The notes under the pieces: model-generated | The model's input: the letters and a program-made list of their open reading frames with translations, nothing else | Told to the model about the DNA's origin: nothing | Databases searched by the model: none | Shown: positions 36,770 to 44,179 of the stretch, piece by piece | Numbering within the stretch: position 1 is the first letter of the stretch | Layout of the letters: each line of letters starts with the position of its first letter | Made by a program: the position numbers and the translations under genes | Source: Desulfocapsa sp. | Lineage (GTDB): Bacteria; Desulfobacterota; Desulfobulbia; Desulfobulbales; Desulfocapsaceae | DNA length: 44,179 nucleotides | Assembly (NCBI GenBank): GCA_030145625.1 | Contig: JAQYVF010000034.1 | Coordinates: 1-44,179, forward strand | Reading direction: 5' to 3'

Positions 36770-37135
36770 TTACTCTTTGACCCACTTCCAGGCATCCTTA
36801 ATTTTTAACGGTTCAAAATGTTTTTCACTAATGTCAACCAGTTTTGCGAAAGGGCTATCTAATGCAATCAGCCACTTGTAAACGCTGCTCTTTGTAACAA
36901 TAGCAATTTTATTGATTTGTTTCATATGTGTCAGAATCCATTTCAGGTCTTCGATGCCAGCCTCAACACCCCATCTGGCTTGCTCTCCTAAAATAACCAA
37001 AACACTTACTTTGTCATGTTTTGCAATTTCCTTTTCAATTTTTGCTATCCATTCCTTTTCCATCTCCAAGCTCACCTTGCCAGTAACTTCAAAACCTAAA
37101 ACCGGACTTTCACTTTCTGGTAATTCTGTAATCAT
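36770..37135 (-). CDS. SpoIIAA-like / STAS-SEC14 fold protein
   Basis: A 121-residue soluble protein that fits the SpoIIAA-like (PF11964-type) family. It opens with a short strand and GFEVTGKVSLEMEKEWI, then VSVLVILGEQARWGVEAGIEDL, and KIAIVTKSSVYKWL after the central helix. The alternating strands and helices suit a STAS/CRAL-TRIO-like fold. Members have no established enzymatic role; lipid binding or regulatory contacts have been proposed. AGAAGAGA precedes the ATG at a reasonable distance. It stands alone on the minus strand, facing the terminator of the large cluster, so it is not part of that operon. Confidence 0.8.
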   Translation of the reverse strand: MITELPESESPVLGFEVTGKVSLEMEKEWIAKIEKEIAKHDKVSVLVILGEQARWGVEAGIEDLKWILTHMKQINKIAIVTKSSVYKWLIALDSPFAKLVDISEKHFEPLKIKDAWKWVKE

Positions 37136-37352
37136 TTTATTCTCTTCTGTTGAGTTGATTAAGTGTTATGAGTCTACCAGGTTATTGTCAGGCAATTTGC
37201 CCCGATAAGTTAATAACAAGATTGTACATTGGGCGTTTTGTCATTTGTATTTATCAAAGTATAAAGGGGCAATCCCTGATTATCAGTGTCTCACAAATTA
37301 TCGTCTAAAGCAAAAAAAAATCTGAGTCCGTATGAAGCTCAGCGACTTTTTT

Positions 37353-37422
37353 TGTCATTCCCGCAAGGCTGGAATCTAGGAGTTTAGCATGTAGATGGAT
37401 CCCAGCCTACGCGAGGGTGACA
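37353..37422. repeat. REP-like imperfect palindrome
   Basis: A 70-nt imperfect inverted repeat. The left arm starts TGTCATTCCCGC and continues through GGCTGGAATC; the right arm, read in reverse complement, starts TGTCACCCTCGC and continues through GGCTGGGATC. This is the familiar form of dispersed extragenic palindromes in many Proteobacteria and Desulfobacterota. Only one copy is in the window, so repeat status rests on resemblance. Confidence 0.55.
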
Positions 37423-37571
37423 TTCCGAGTGCATTCGTTTTTTGATTTCTTTATCTTTAGGTTGCGCTTGTGTATATGGGTTTGCTGACGTGACCTCAAT
37501 TCTCTTTAGGTCTTGTGTAAAATATTGTCGTACCATTAAGTAGTTAGGTGGCGTTGTGGCACATCGAATTG

Positions 37572-37599
37572 TTGACAAAACAGTTCATCACAATATAAT
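37572..37599 (+). promoter_or_regulatory. Perfect sigma70-type promoter hexamers
   Basis: TTGACA (37572-37577) and TATAAT (37594-37599) are both exact consensus, with a 16-nt spacer. No intact gene follows for about 800 nt. The -35 overlaps one arm (37575-37584, ACAAAACAGT) of a perfect 10-bp inverted repeat whose other arm is at 37641-37650. It may drive an unannotated small RNA or be a leftover of a lost gene or insertion sequence. Confidence 0.5.
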
Positions 37600-38064
37600 A
37601 TTCTTTAAAGGTAAATTTTTCTGGAGTAGGGGAAGGAACTACTGTTTTGTTATTGGTCAATGAGTGAAAAAGCATAGACAAATCTTTGTTTGTTGCGTTT
37701 CCACCATTCATATTATTGAATCATTGCTTGGCAACAGGCACTATTAGACTTTTATTTTTATAGTAAGCAACTTGGAATTTTTTTATTGTTGCTCAGGTGG
37801 CTAAGTAGTTGATTTGTTAAGAATAGAATGTTTGGGGTCGTTCGGAATAAGTTATAACGTGATTTGGCCTGTACTGGAGTATTTTCATAAATGATCGAGT
37901 TTTTTTGGTGAGATTGTTTACTGTCTTGGCAGAAATTCCTGAGGCCTTACCCGCAGGGGAATTATAAATATTTTTTTGTTACAACCTCTAGCCAAACTGA
38001 AATCCTGGAAGAGTCGAGAAAAGCAAAGTTTCCAACTGAGTATTGTCTAGAGTTACTTAAAGTT

Positions 38065-38293
38065 TTAATGCAGTGATATCAGTATCCGGACAGCATAACG
38101 AGTCCAAAGGGCAAATGAAAGTTCCAATTGCAGTGGGGTATTGTCGATCAACAGCTTTTGTAAAACATTCTCTTGTTCCTGTGAAAGAGTACGCTTTGCA
38201 CCAAGTTGATGTTGTTTCATTCAGTGCTTGATAGCTTTAATTCCGCCACGTTGACATTTCTGCTAAATGGCCCTCTCTGATACCTGCTTGCAC
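38065..38293 (-). pseudogene. Decayed IS630-family transposase fragment
   Basis: Minus-strand translation from 38220 to the stop at 38065 reads LGAKRTLSQEQENVLQKLL, then NTPLQLELSFALWTRYAV. That is the conserved region following the helix-turn-helix of IS630-family transposases. Upstream in the same frame CQRGGIKAIK continues the match, broken by in-frame stops at about 38221 and 38263. The DDE catalytic domain is entirely missing after 38065. No terminal inverted repeats or TA duplication were recognised. A non-functional remnant. Confidence 0.75.
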
Positions 38294-38417
38294 GTGGAAC
38301 TGGGTCTCTTCAATCTTGGAGCAGTCACTATGGAAATTTCTGTTTCAGTGAATTGAAGCAGGATAAACAGGAACCGTATACGAGGCTTGTACATATGGCT
38401 TTGAGAGAGGCTGAGAT

Positions 38418-39947
38418 GTGCGTAATTGGCCTCAGCATACTCAATTTTTTAACCACTGTATCAATATGCAAAAGAAACAATCGGTATCAGGTTCTGAGGG
38501 TGTTGTTCAGATAAAAACACCACCTCTATTGAAAGAAAAGATAATTCCAGATACTGCAAAAATATTAATCGCAGGCAATGAGCGCTGCTTTATAAAAAGC
38601 ATGCAGAAACTCCTTGTTCAGCAGGGCTACGAGTCACACATTGCCCTGACTGTGCAGGAGACCGTTGCCCTGCTGAATCAGTATCGTTTCGAAGTGATAA
38701 TACTCGATCTCAAGGTAGTGGAGATTGGTGGACTCCAGGCGATGGAGCATATAAAGAGTAAGCAGAGGACTAGCAAGCTTATCATGCTCAGCAATAATTC
38801 TATTTTTGATCAGGTTGTCTGGGCATTGCGTCAGGGGGCCAATGATTTTTTCAGAACGCCCTACTCACCAGACGAACTGCTCTGCTCCATTGACAAGATG
38901 CTGAGCAGGAAGGCAGTGGCCAAGAGAAGTCAGCGCAAGCATGACCAGCTGCTGAATTCGGAGATATTGCATCGTTTTATGATCAATAACTCACCTGATG
39001 TCATCTACTTACTCAATCAAGATGGGCAATTTTCATTTTTTAACAACCGGGTTGAAAAGCTCCTTGGTTTTTCTAGGGAAGAACTGCTGGGCAAACACTA
39101 CAGCACACTGATTTCCCCTGAAGATCTGGAGAAATCCCGTTATGTCTTCAGTGAGAGACGAACCGGACAACGTGCTGCAAAAAATGTTGAACTTCGTTTG
39201 CAGCAGAAAAAGAATGGGGCATCCCATGTCTCTTTCAAGCCGTTGTATGTATATGTTGAACTTAATGCCATCGGAGTATATAGGGACAACAAAGAAAATC
39301 GGGAGAAGATTTTTCTTGGTACCTATGGAGTGGTACGGGATATTTCGGAACGTAAAGAAACGGAAAAGCAATTCCATCATCAGCTATATCATGATGCACT
39401 AACTAATCTTCCCAATCGAAGCTTATTTCAGGACCGCCTTCGCTTGGCCCTTATTCAGGCCAGGCGCTACAATCAATCTTTGGCTGTGATGTTTTTGGAT
39501 ATAGATGGATTTAAGGCTATTAATGACTCTTTTGGTCATGCTTTGGGCGATAAGCTTCTGCAGGTATTCAGTGTTCGTTTGAAGTCCTGCTTGCGGGAAG
39601 GCGATACACTGGCCAGAATCAGTGGCGACGAGTTTACTATTCTGATTCCCCAGGTAACCAGCCGTAAGGATACAAAGAAAATTGCTCAAAAAATTATAGA
39701 GGAATTTAAGGTTCCATTTAAAATGGAACGCATTGAAATTACAATCGGAGTCAGTATTGGTATTGCCCTAGCGCCGGGAGACAGTGATTCTGATGAGGAG
39801 TTGATTCAAAATGCGGATTTGGCCATGTACTACGTCAAGCATCACGGAAAAAATGGTTTCGCGTATTATGAGGATAGTGAACGCCAGTTAGATCATAGTT
39901 CTCCTCCTGGCGAGGGGGAAGAATATAAAGCTCCTTTGAAAAATTGA
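38418..39947 (+). CDS. Degenerate receiver - PAS - GGDEF protein
   Basis: A 509-residue soluble signalling protein. The receiver-like domain (about 45-165) keeps an Asp in VIILDLK. It lacks the usual acidic pair (ILIAGNER where ILIVDDE is expected) and the conserved Lys (FFRTPY where xKPF is expected), so normal phosphorylation is doubtful. A PAS domain follows (about 185-310; NSPDVIYLLNQDGQFSFFN ... VVRDISERKE), then a GGDEF domain with the signature SGDEF at 402-406, a variant often still active. The start is GTG at 38418, supported by GAGAGAGG seven nucleotides upstream. The ATG at 38466 has no ribosome site but would also keep every domain. The next gene starts 5 nt after its stop. Confidence 0.85.
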   Translation: MRNWPQHTQFFNHCINMQKKQSVSGSEGVVQIKTPPLLKEKIIPDTAKILIAGNERCFIKSMQKLLVQQGYESHIALTVQETVALLNQYRFEVIILDLKVVEIGGLQAMEHIKSKQRTSKLIMLSNNSIFDQVVWALRQGANDFFRTPYSPDELLCSIDKMLSRKAVAKRSQRKHDQLLNSEILHRFMINNSPDVIYLLNQDGQFSFFNNRVEKLLGFSREELLGKHYSTLISPEDLEKSRYVFSERRTGQRAAKNVELRLQQKKNGASHVSFKPLYVYVELNAIGVYRDNKENREKIFLGTYGVVRDISERKETEKQFHHQLYHDALTNLPNRSLFQDRLRLALIQARRYNQSLAVMFLDIDGFKAINDSFGHALGDKLLQVFSVRLKSCLREGDTLARISGDEFTILIPQVTSRKDTKKIAQKIIEEFKVPFKMERIEITIGVSIGIALAPGDSDSDEELIQNADLAMYYVKHHGKNGFAYYEDSERQLDHSSPPGEGEEYKAPLKN

Positions 39948-39952
39948 CTCAA

Positions 39953-42130
39953 ATGGACAGTAAAAACAAAATATACGATCGTCTGAAAAGGTCAAAAAAC
40001 CTGCCTTCGCTACCCCAGGTATTGCTGAAGCTCATTGAAACCTGTGATAAGGATGATATTCATCTCTCTGAGCTTTCTCAGATTATCATTAAGGATCCCT
40101 CTATTAGTTCCAAGGTACTGACGTTAGTCAACTCATCCTACTTTGGTTTGAACAACATATTTTCAAACCTTGATCAGGCTGTATGTTATCTCGGCGCAGA
40201 TACAATTAAAAATATCTCAGTTACGGCCTCTGTGGAACAGGTCTTCAGCAAACTACAGAAAAACGATCAGTTTTCAATGAGTCGTTTTTGGTGGGATTCG
40301 TTTACCACTGCCATTTATGCTAAAAGAATTGCTCGGCAAATAGCTTATGCGAACGTGGAAGAGGCCTACCTCGCCGGTCTGCTACACGATCTCGGCGAGT
40401 TGTTATTGTGGATGAATTTCGCTGAAGAATGTATGACGGTTCACGATCTTGTCACTGGTGGAATGGACCACTGTCGTGCTGAAGAAGAACAGATCGGAAT
40501 TAATCACTGTGAGGCTGGTGCCTGGCTGGTAAGGCAATGGAAATTGAATTCTTTTATTGCAGATACGATTCTGTACCATCATGCCTCTCTGGAGCAGATT
40601 AAAGGTGCTTTTCCGTTAGTTAAACTTGTTTATCTTGCTGAAAAATGTTGTCAGGTCGGAGATGGAGATTATGAGTCAATTTATGATGTAGGCGGTGAGC
40701 TTCTTGGTCTGGGAACAGATCAGATGGATGAAGTGAGAAGCGGTGTCGATGAGGAAATAAAAGAAGTTGCCGTGAGCCTTGGAATAAAAGTAAAGCCACC
40801 ATCAGAAAAATCTGATGAAAAAATACCTGAGTCAACTGGACATGATCTTGACCTACTTCGTCAGGTTAAAAATTACTCTTTGCTCCATGGGCTTCTAGGG
40901 GGGCTGGTTCAGGCAGAAAGCAGAGATGCAATTTTCAGAGTCATAGAGGAGGCTCTCAATATCCTCTTTGACGTTAAAACGATCTTCTTTTTTCTGCACG
41001 ATTTTGAGCAGCAAAAAATGTATGGCTGTGGGTCAACTGTCAATCGGTATAGTCAACAGTTGCATAATCTTGTCCTTTCTGCTGAAAAGGGCACGAGTCT
41101 TCTCGTTAAATCAATGCTGGAGAAAGAAACAATCCCCAGCCTGCAGGCTGTAGATTGTCATCTGGACAGCCTGGCAGATTCTCAATTACTTGAAGCTGTT
41201 GGCGGTAAGGGAATGCTTTATGTCCCAATGAACGCTAAAAAAAGATCGGTTGGTGTTATAGTCATCGGGCTGCCAGATATCCCCGGCAATAATTTGAACA
41301 GTCAGGCTGAGTCCGGGCTTTTACAGTTGTTAGCCAACCAGGCTGCAATATCTCTTTATTTGGATGAGGTAAAGAAAAAGCAGGCACAGAAAATACAAGC
41401 TGCCCGCCTGGCAGTAGCTACCATGGCTGCTGCGAAAGTTGTGCATGAGGTCAATAATCCTCTTGGTATTATCAGAAATTACTTGAAAATTCTTGAAATG
41501 AAATTGCCGGAAAAGGATTCGCTTATTAAAGAGCTAACCATCCTGGATGAGGAAATAAAACGTATTTCAACGATTATTCAGCAGCTAGATGATTTTTCCA
41601 CCCCGGTCAAACACAGCTTTGAGTTGACGGATATAAACGCCTTGCTTTCCAATTTACTGAGTATTCTTTCCAAATCTGTTTTTTACTCTTCCCGGCTCCA
41701 TGTTCATTTTAAACCCGATCCTGATTTGCCGACTATCATGACGGATGCAGGAACCATAAAACAAATCACCATCAATCTGGTGAAGAATGCCGCAGAAGCA
41801 ATGAAAGACGGTGGAAATGTATATATCAAGACTAGCGTAAGGGCAGCAGATGCGTCTGTTAAGGTGTATGAGGAAGGTGAGATGCGAGACAGCATTGAAC
41901 TCACTGTCCACGATGACGGCCCCGGCTTACCTGAGGATCTTTTGTCTCAACTGTTTGAACCATTTACCAGCACAAAAGGAAAGGGGCATTCAGGGCTGGG
42001 GCTTTCCATTGTTCGCACTCTTGTCACAGAGTTGAAAGGGTCAGTGACGTGTCAGAGTGATAAGAAAAATGGTACACGTTTTACTATTTCTTTACCAATC
42101 ACACAGAGGTCAGGTGATCTGTTAATCTAG
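39953..42130 (+). CDS. HDOD - GAF - sensor histidine kinase
   Basis: A 725-residue soluble protein. The HDOD domain (about 15-260) has NLPSLPQVLLKLIE, SKVLTLVNSSYFGL and AGLLHDLGELLLW, and a GAF-like sensor region lies at about 310-465. The kinase core has phospho-acceptor His498 in VVHEVNNPLG. ATPase boxes follow (NLVKNAAEAMKDGG, DDGPGLP, GHSGLGLSIV). Combining HDOD with a kinase is uncommon but known in Desulfobacterota and related groups. The ATG at 39953 lies 5 nt after the upstream stop, and a TTG at 39944 overlaps that stop, so translation is probably coupled. It lacks membrane helices. The likely partner is the REC-kinase-REC protein encoded 72 nt downstream. Confidence 0.9.
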   Translation: MDSKNKIYDRLKRSKNLPSLPQVLLKLIETCDKDDIHLSELSQIIIKDPSISSKVLTLVNSSYFGLNNIFSNLDQAVCYLGADTIKNISVTASVEQVFSKLQKNDQFSMSRFWWDSFTTAIYAKRIARQIAYANVEEAYLAGLLHDLGELLLWMNFAEECMTVHDLVTGGMDHCRAEEEQIGINHCEAGAWLVRQWKLNSFIADTILYHHASLEQIKGAFPLVKLVYLAEKCCQVGDGDYESIYDVGGELLGLGTDQMDEVRSGVDEEIKEVAVSLGIKVKPPSEKSDEKIPESTGHDLDLLRQVKNYSLLHGLLGGLVQAESRDAIFRVIEEALNILFDVKTIFFFLHDFEQQKMYGCGSTVNRYSQQLHNLVLSAEKGTSLLVKSMLEKETIPSLQAVDCHLDSLADSQLLEAVGGKGMLYVPMNAKKRSVGVIVIGLPDIPGNNLNSQAESGLLQLLANQAAISLYLDEVKKKQAQKIQAARLAVATMAAAKVVHEVNNPLGIIRNYLKILEMKLPEKDSLIKELTILDEEIKRISTIIQQLDDFSTPVKHSFELTDINALLSNLLSILSKSVFYSSRLHVHFKPDPDLPTIMTDAGTIKQITINLVKNAAEAMKDGGNVYIKTSVRAADASVKVYEEGEMRDSIELTVHDDGPGLPEDLLSQLFEPFTSTKGKGHSGLGLSIVRTLVTELKGSVTCQSDKKNGTRFTISLPITQRSGDLLI

Positions 42131-42202
42131 ATCTCTGGACACTGAAAATTCTGACAAAAATAACTTTGGTTTTATTTTCTACGCAGTGCAATAGGTGCCA
42201 AG

Positions 42203-44113
42203 ATGAACGTTTTAGCACGAATTCTTCTCGTTGATGATGAACCCCGTTTTTGTGAAAGTTTATCAGGAATTCTAAATCTGTCCGGCTACCTGGTGACAAC
42301 CGCCCAGAGTGGAGAAGAGGCGATTGGATTTTTGACAAAGGATGTTTTTGATCTTCTTCTCCTGGACGTGGAGTTACCGGACATGCTCGGTTATCGGATA
42401 ATGGACAGTCTGAAGGATGAGAATGTCGGGGCAGTTACGATTATGTTGACCGGCAATGCTGCTGTGGAAACAGCCATAGAGGCCTTAAAGAAGGGTGCCT
42501 ATGACTACTTGAAAAAGCCTGTAGATCATGATCTGCTTTTCAAAACTATTGGAAAAGCACTGGTGCATAGTCGTCTGGAAAAGGCTTTAAGGGTCAGCGA
42601 GGAGCGATCAAAAACTATGGCTGAGGCATCCTGGGAGGGGATTGTGATTCATGACAATGGTCAGTTACTTGATGCCAATAGGCAGTTTTTTGATATGTTT
42701 GGCTATCAGGAAAATGAACTTCTCGGTGAGCAGATATTGGATAAAATCGTCTCTATAATGTCCCTACCTGAGGTGAGTTTAAGAATTGAAAATGATATTA
42801 TTGGATTCCACGAGGCCATAGGTGTCAAAAAGGATGGAACGGAATTTCCCATTGAGACCAGTAGCAGGCATATGGAATACCGGGGAAAGAGAGTACGGAC
42901 CTGTGCTATTCGGGATATTACCGAAAGGGTCAAGGCTGAACAGGAAAAAGTTGAGCTTCAGAAGCAGCTAGCCATTAGCAATAAGATGGAAATCCTGGGA
43001 TTAATGGCCGGTTCTGTTGCCCACGACTTGAATAATATTCTATCCGGAATAGTGACTCTGCCTGAATTGTTGTTAATGCGAATGGATGAAAATCATGAGT
43101 ACAGAAAAACTATTACGCTTATACAGGAGACAGGCCAGATGGCGGCATCCGTTGTTTCGGATCTGCTAACTGTAGCAAGGGGAGCTACTGCTGAAAAGTG
43201 TGTATGGGATCCGAACATTCTTGTAAAGAATTATGTGGCGACTGCCAAGGAGAAAGCACTTGACTCCCAGCTGCAAGATATTGATGTGAAGCTTGATTGT
43301 GAGTTCGGATTGTCAAATATCTATTGTTCTGCAGTGCATATTAACAAAATTCTGATGAATCTGATTGGTAATGCAGTAGAAGAGACTGAAGGAAAGGGCA
43401 CGGTTGTGATCAGTACAAAAAATATCTCCCTTAAGCATCCTTTTGTTGGCTATGAGCCTATAGCGGCTGGAGATTATGTTGTCATCAGTGTCTCAGATGA
43501 CGGCCCTGGAATTCAACAGGAAAACATAAAAAAAATATTTGAACCCTTTTATTCCAAAAAACAAATGGGAAGGAGTGGAACCGGCCTTGGATTAGCCATA
43601 GTCTGGAACACAGTTCATGACCATGGTGGTTTTATTGATGTGCAAAGTGATGATGGTGGTACCACCTTTAACCTTTATTTTCCTATAACAAAGAAGGCTG
43701 CCGAGGAAGAGAAAGAGCTGCCCTCAATTGAACAATACAGGGGATGCGGAGAAAAAATACTGGTGGTGGACGACCAGGAAACACAGCAACGGATTGCCCG
43801 TGATCTTCTGGATGGTCTTGGCTATAAGACTGAGACAGTGGGCAGTGGAGAAGAGGCCGTTAACTATATAAGGACGAATGAAGTGGATTTGATTGTCCTT
43901 GATATGATCATGGATTCCGGTATTAACGGGCGTCAAACATATGAAGAAATCCTGAAGATAAATCCCAAGCAACGAGCCCTGATAGCCAGTGGTTTTGCAG
44001 AGAATGGTGAAGTCAAACAAACCCTTCTTCTAGGGGCAAGTCAGTTTGTCAAGAAACCGTATGGCCTGGCTCAGATGGGACAGGCAGTGAAGCAGGCGTT
44101 ATCTTGGATGTGA
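42203..44113 (+). CDS. Hybrid histidine kinase: REC - PAS - HisKA - HATPase - REC
   Basis: A 636-residue soluble protein. The N-terminal receiver is complete (ILLVDDEP, LLLLDVELPD, YLKKPVD), followed by a PAS domain (about 130-250; EASWEGIVIHDNGQLLDAN). The kinase domain has phospho-acceptor His274 in GSVAHDLNNIL. ATPase boxes are NLIGNAVEETEG, DDGPGI and [10 protein letters not shown]. The C-terminal receiver (ILVVDDQE, IVLDMIMD, FVKKPYG) is also intact. AGGTG lies 5 nt before the ATG. It follows the HDOD kinase gene on the same strand and may accept phosphate from it. No DNA-binding output is present, so the final effector is elsewhere or is the GGDEF protein upstream. The last 66 nt of the window after it show nothing. 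Confidence 0.92.
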   Translation: MNVLARILLVDDEPRFCESLSGILNLSGYLVTTAQSGEEAIGFLTKDVFDLLLLDVELPDMLGYRIMDSLKDENVGAVTIMLTGNAAVETAIEALKKGAYDYLKKPVDHDLLFKTIGKALVHSRLEKALRVSEERSKTMAEASWEGIVIHDNGQLLDANRQFFDMFGYQENELLGEQILDKIVSIMSLPEVSLRIENDIIGFHEAIGVKKDGTEFPIETSSRHMEYRGKRVRTCAIRDITERVKAEQEKVELQKQLAISNKMEILGLMAGSVAHDLNNILSGIVTLPELLLMRMDENHEYRKTITLIQETGQMAASVVSDLLTVARGATAEKCVWDPNILVKNYVATAKEKALDSQLQDIDVKLDCEFGLSNIYCSAVHINKILMNLIGNAVEETEGKGTVVISTKNISLKHPFVGYEPIAAGDYVVISVSDDGPGIQQENIKKIFEPFYSKKQMGRSGTGLGLAIVWNTVHDHGGFIDVQSDDGGTTFNLYFPITKKAAEEEKELPSIEQYRGCGEKILVVDDQETQQRIARDLLDGLGYKTETVGSGEEAVNYIRTNEVDLIVLDMIMDSGINGRQTYEEILKINPKQRALIASGFAENGEVKQTLLLGASQFVKKPYGLAQMGQAVKQALSWM

Positions 44114-44179
44114 ATGGTGTCTTTGCAAGATGCCCATCCGTCAGGACAGCAGTAGCTTGATACAGGTTTTCCCAAACTG

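Larger units (their letters stand above)
37136..38417. other. Gene-poor stretch with IS relic and repeat
   Basis: About 1.28 kb without an intact gene, noticeably AT-rich. It contains a REP-like palindrome (37353-37422), a weak hairpin followed by a seven-T run at about 37322-37353, and a consensus promoter (37572-37599). It also has a further imperfect hairpin with a T run at about 37934-37977 and the IS630 transposase remnant near 38065-38293. It looks like decayed accessory DNA. Confidence 0.55.

Noticed and set aside
37384-37578. 64-aa minus-strand ORF next to the REP-like palindrome
   Set aside because: Partly overlaps the palindrome, no known family, no ribosome site, and lies in decayed DNA.
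1-44179. tRNA, rRNA or CRISPR arrays
   Set aside because: Intergenic regions were read for cloverleaf arms, rRNA motifs and regularly spaced repeats; none was found.

Overview
The window looks like a chromosomal segment of a sulfate-reducing or sulfur-disproportionating member of the Desulfobacterota, most likely Desulfobulbales-like. This is an inference from three things: a bacterial Wood-Ljungdahl cluster next to a long HdrA and an MvhD, the use of selenocysteine in three redox proteins, and the abundance of multidomain c-di-GMP and phosphorelay proteins. The window has no 16S rRNA or other direct taxonomic marker.

Left part (1-18.3 kb): the 3' end of a VOC/glyoxalase-fold gene, then divergent hrpA (minus) and priA (plus). 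A minus-strand signalling operon follows: a periplasmic YfiR-like protein, a CHASE8-type hybrid histidine kinase and a REC-GGDEF-EAL protein, linked by a 4-nt overlap and a 2-nt gap. After it come a cysteine-containing protein of unknown function, an HDOD-GGDEF protein, and a KamA-family radical SAM enzyme divergent from an NAD-type malic enzyme that ends in a clear terminator.

Central part (19-36.5 kb): one co-directional plus-strand cluster, folD - cooS - metF::acsD - acsB - acsC - fdhA - hdrA - mvhD. It covers much of the methyl branch (FolD, MetF, formate dehydrogenase) and the core of the carbonyl branch (CO dehydrogenase, acetyl-CoA synthase, both corrinoid Fe-S protein subunits). Three of its proteins, FdhA, HdrA and MvhD, are selenoproteins: each has an in-frame UGA at a conserved catalytic or cofactor position, followed by a SECIS-type hairpin. 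Plain ORF calling splits each of them in two. FdhA is also fused to an N-terminal ferredoxin/GltD-like flavoprotein. FdhA-HdrA-MvhD without HdrBC or a hydrogenase suggests a soluble formate/NAD(P)H/ferredoxin electron-bifurcating or -confurcating module, possibly serving MetF. MetF and AcsD are joined in one reading frame through a coiled-coil/Ala-Lys-rich linker that contains a good internal ribosome binding site and ATG. The two longest gaps inside the cluster (before acsC and before mvhD) share a leader element. Genes for formyl-THF synthetase, the AcsE methyltransferase, MetV and CooC/AcsF are not in the window.

Right part (36.5-44.2 kb): a SpoIIAA/STAS-like protein, then about 1.3 kb without an intact gene. 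That stretch holds a REP-like palindrome, a perfect sigma70-type promoter and a decayed IS630 transposase fragment. A plus-strand signalling run follows: REC-PAS-GGDEF, HDOD-GAF-histidine kinase, and REC-PAS-histidine kinase-REC. No tRNA, rRNA, CRISPR array or intact mobile element was seen.
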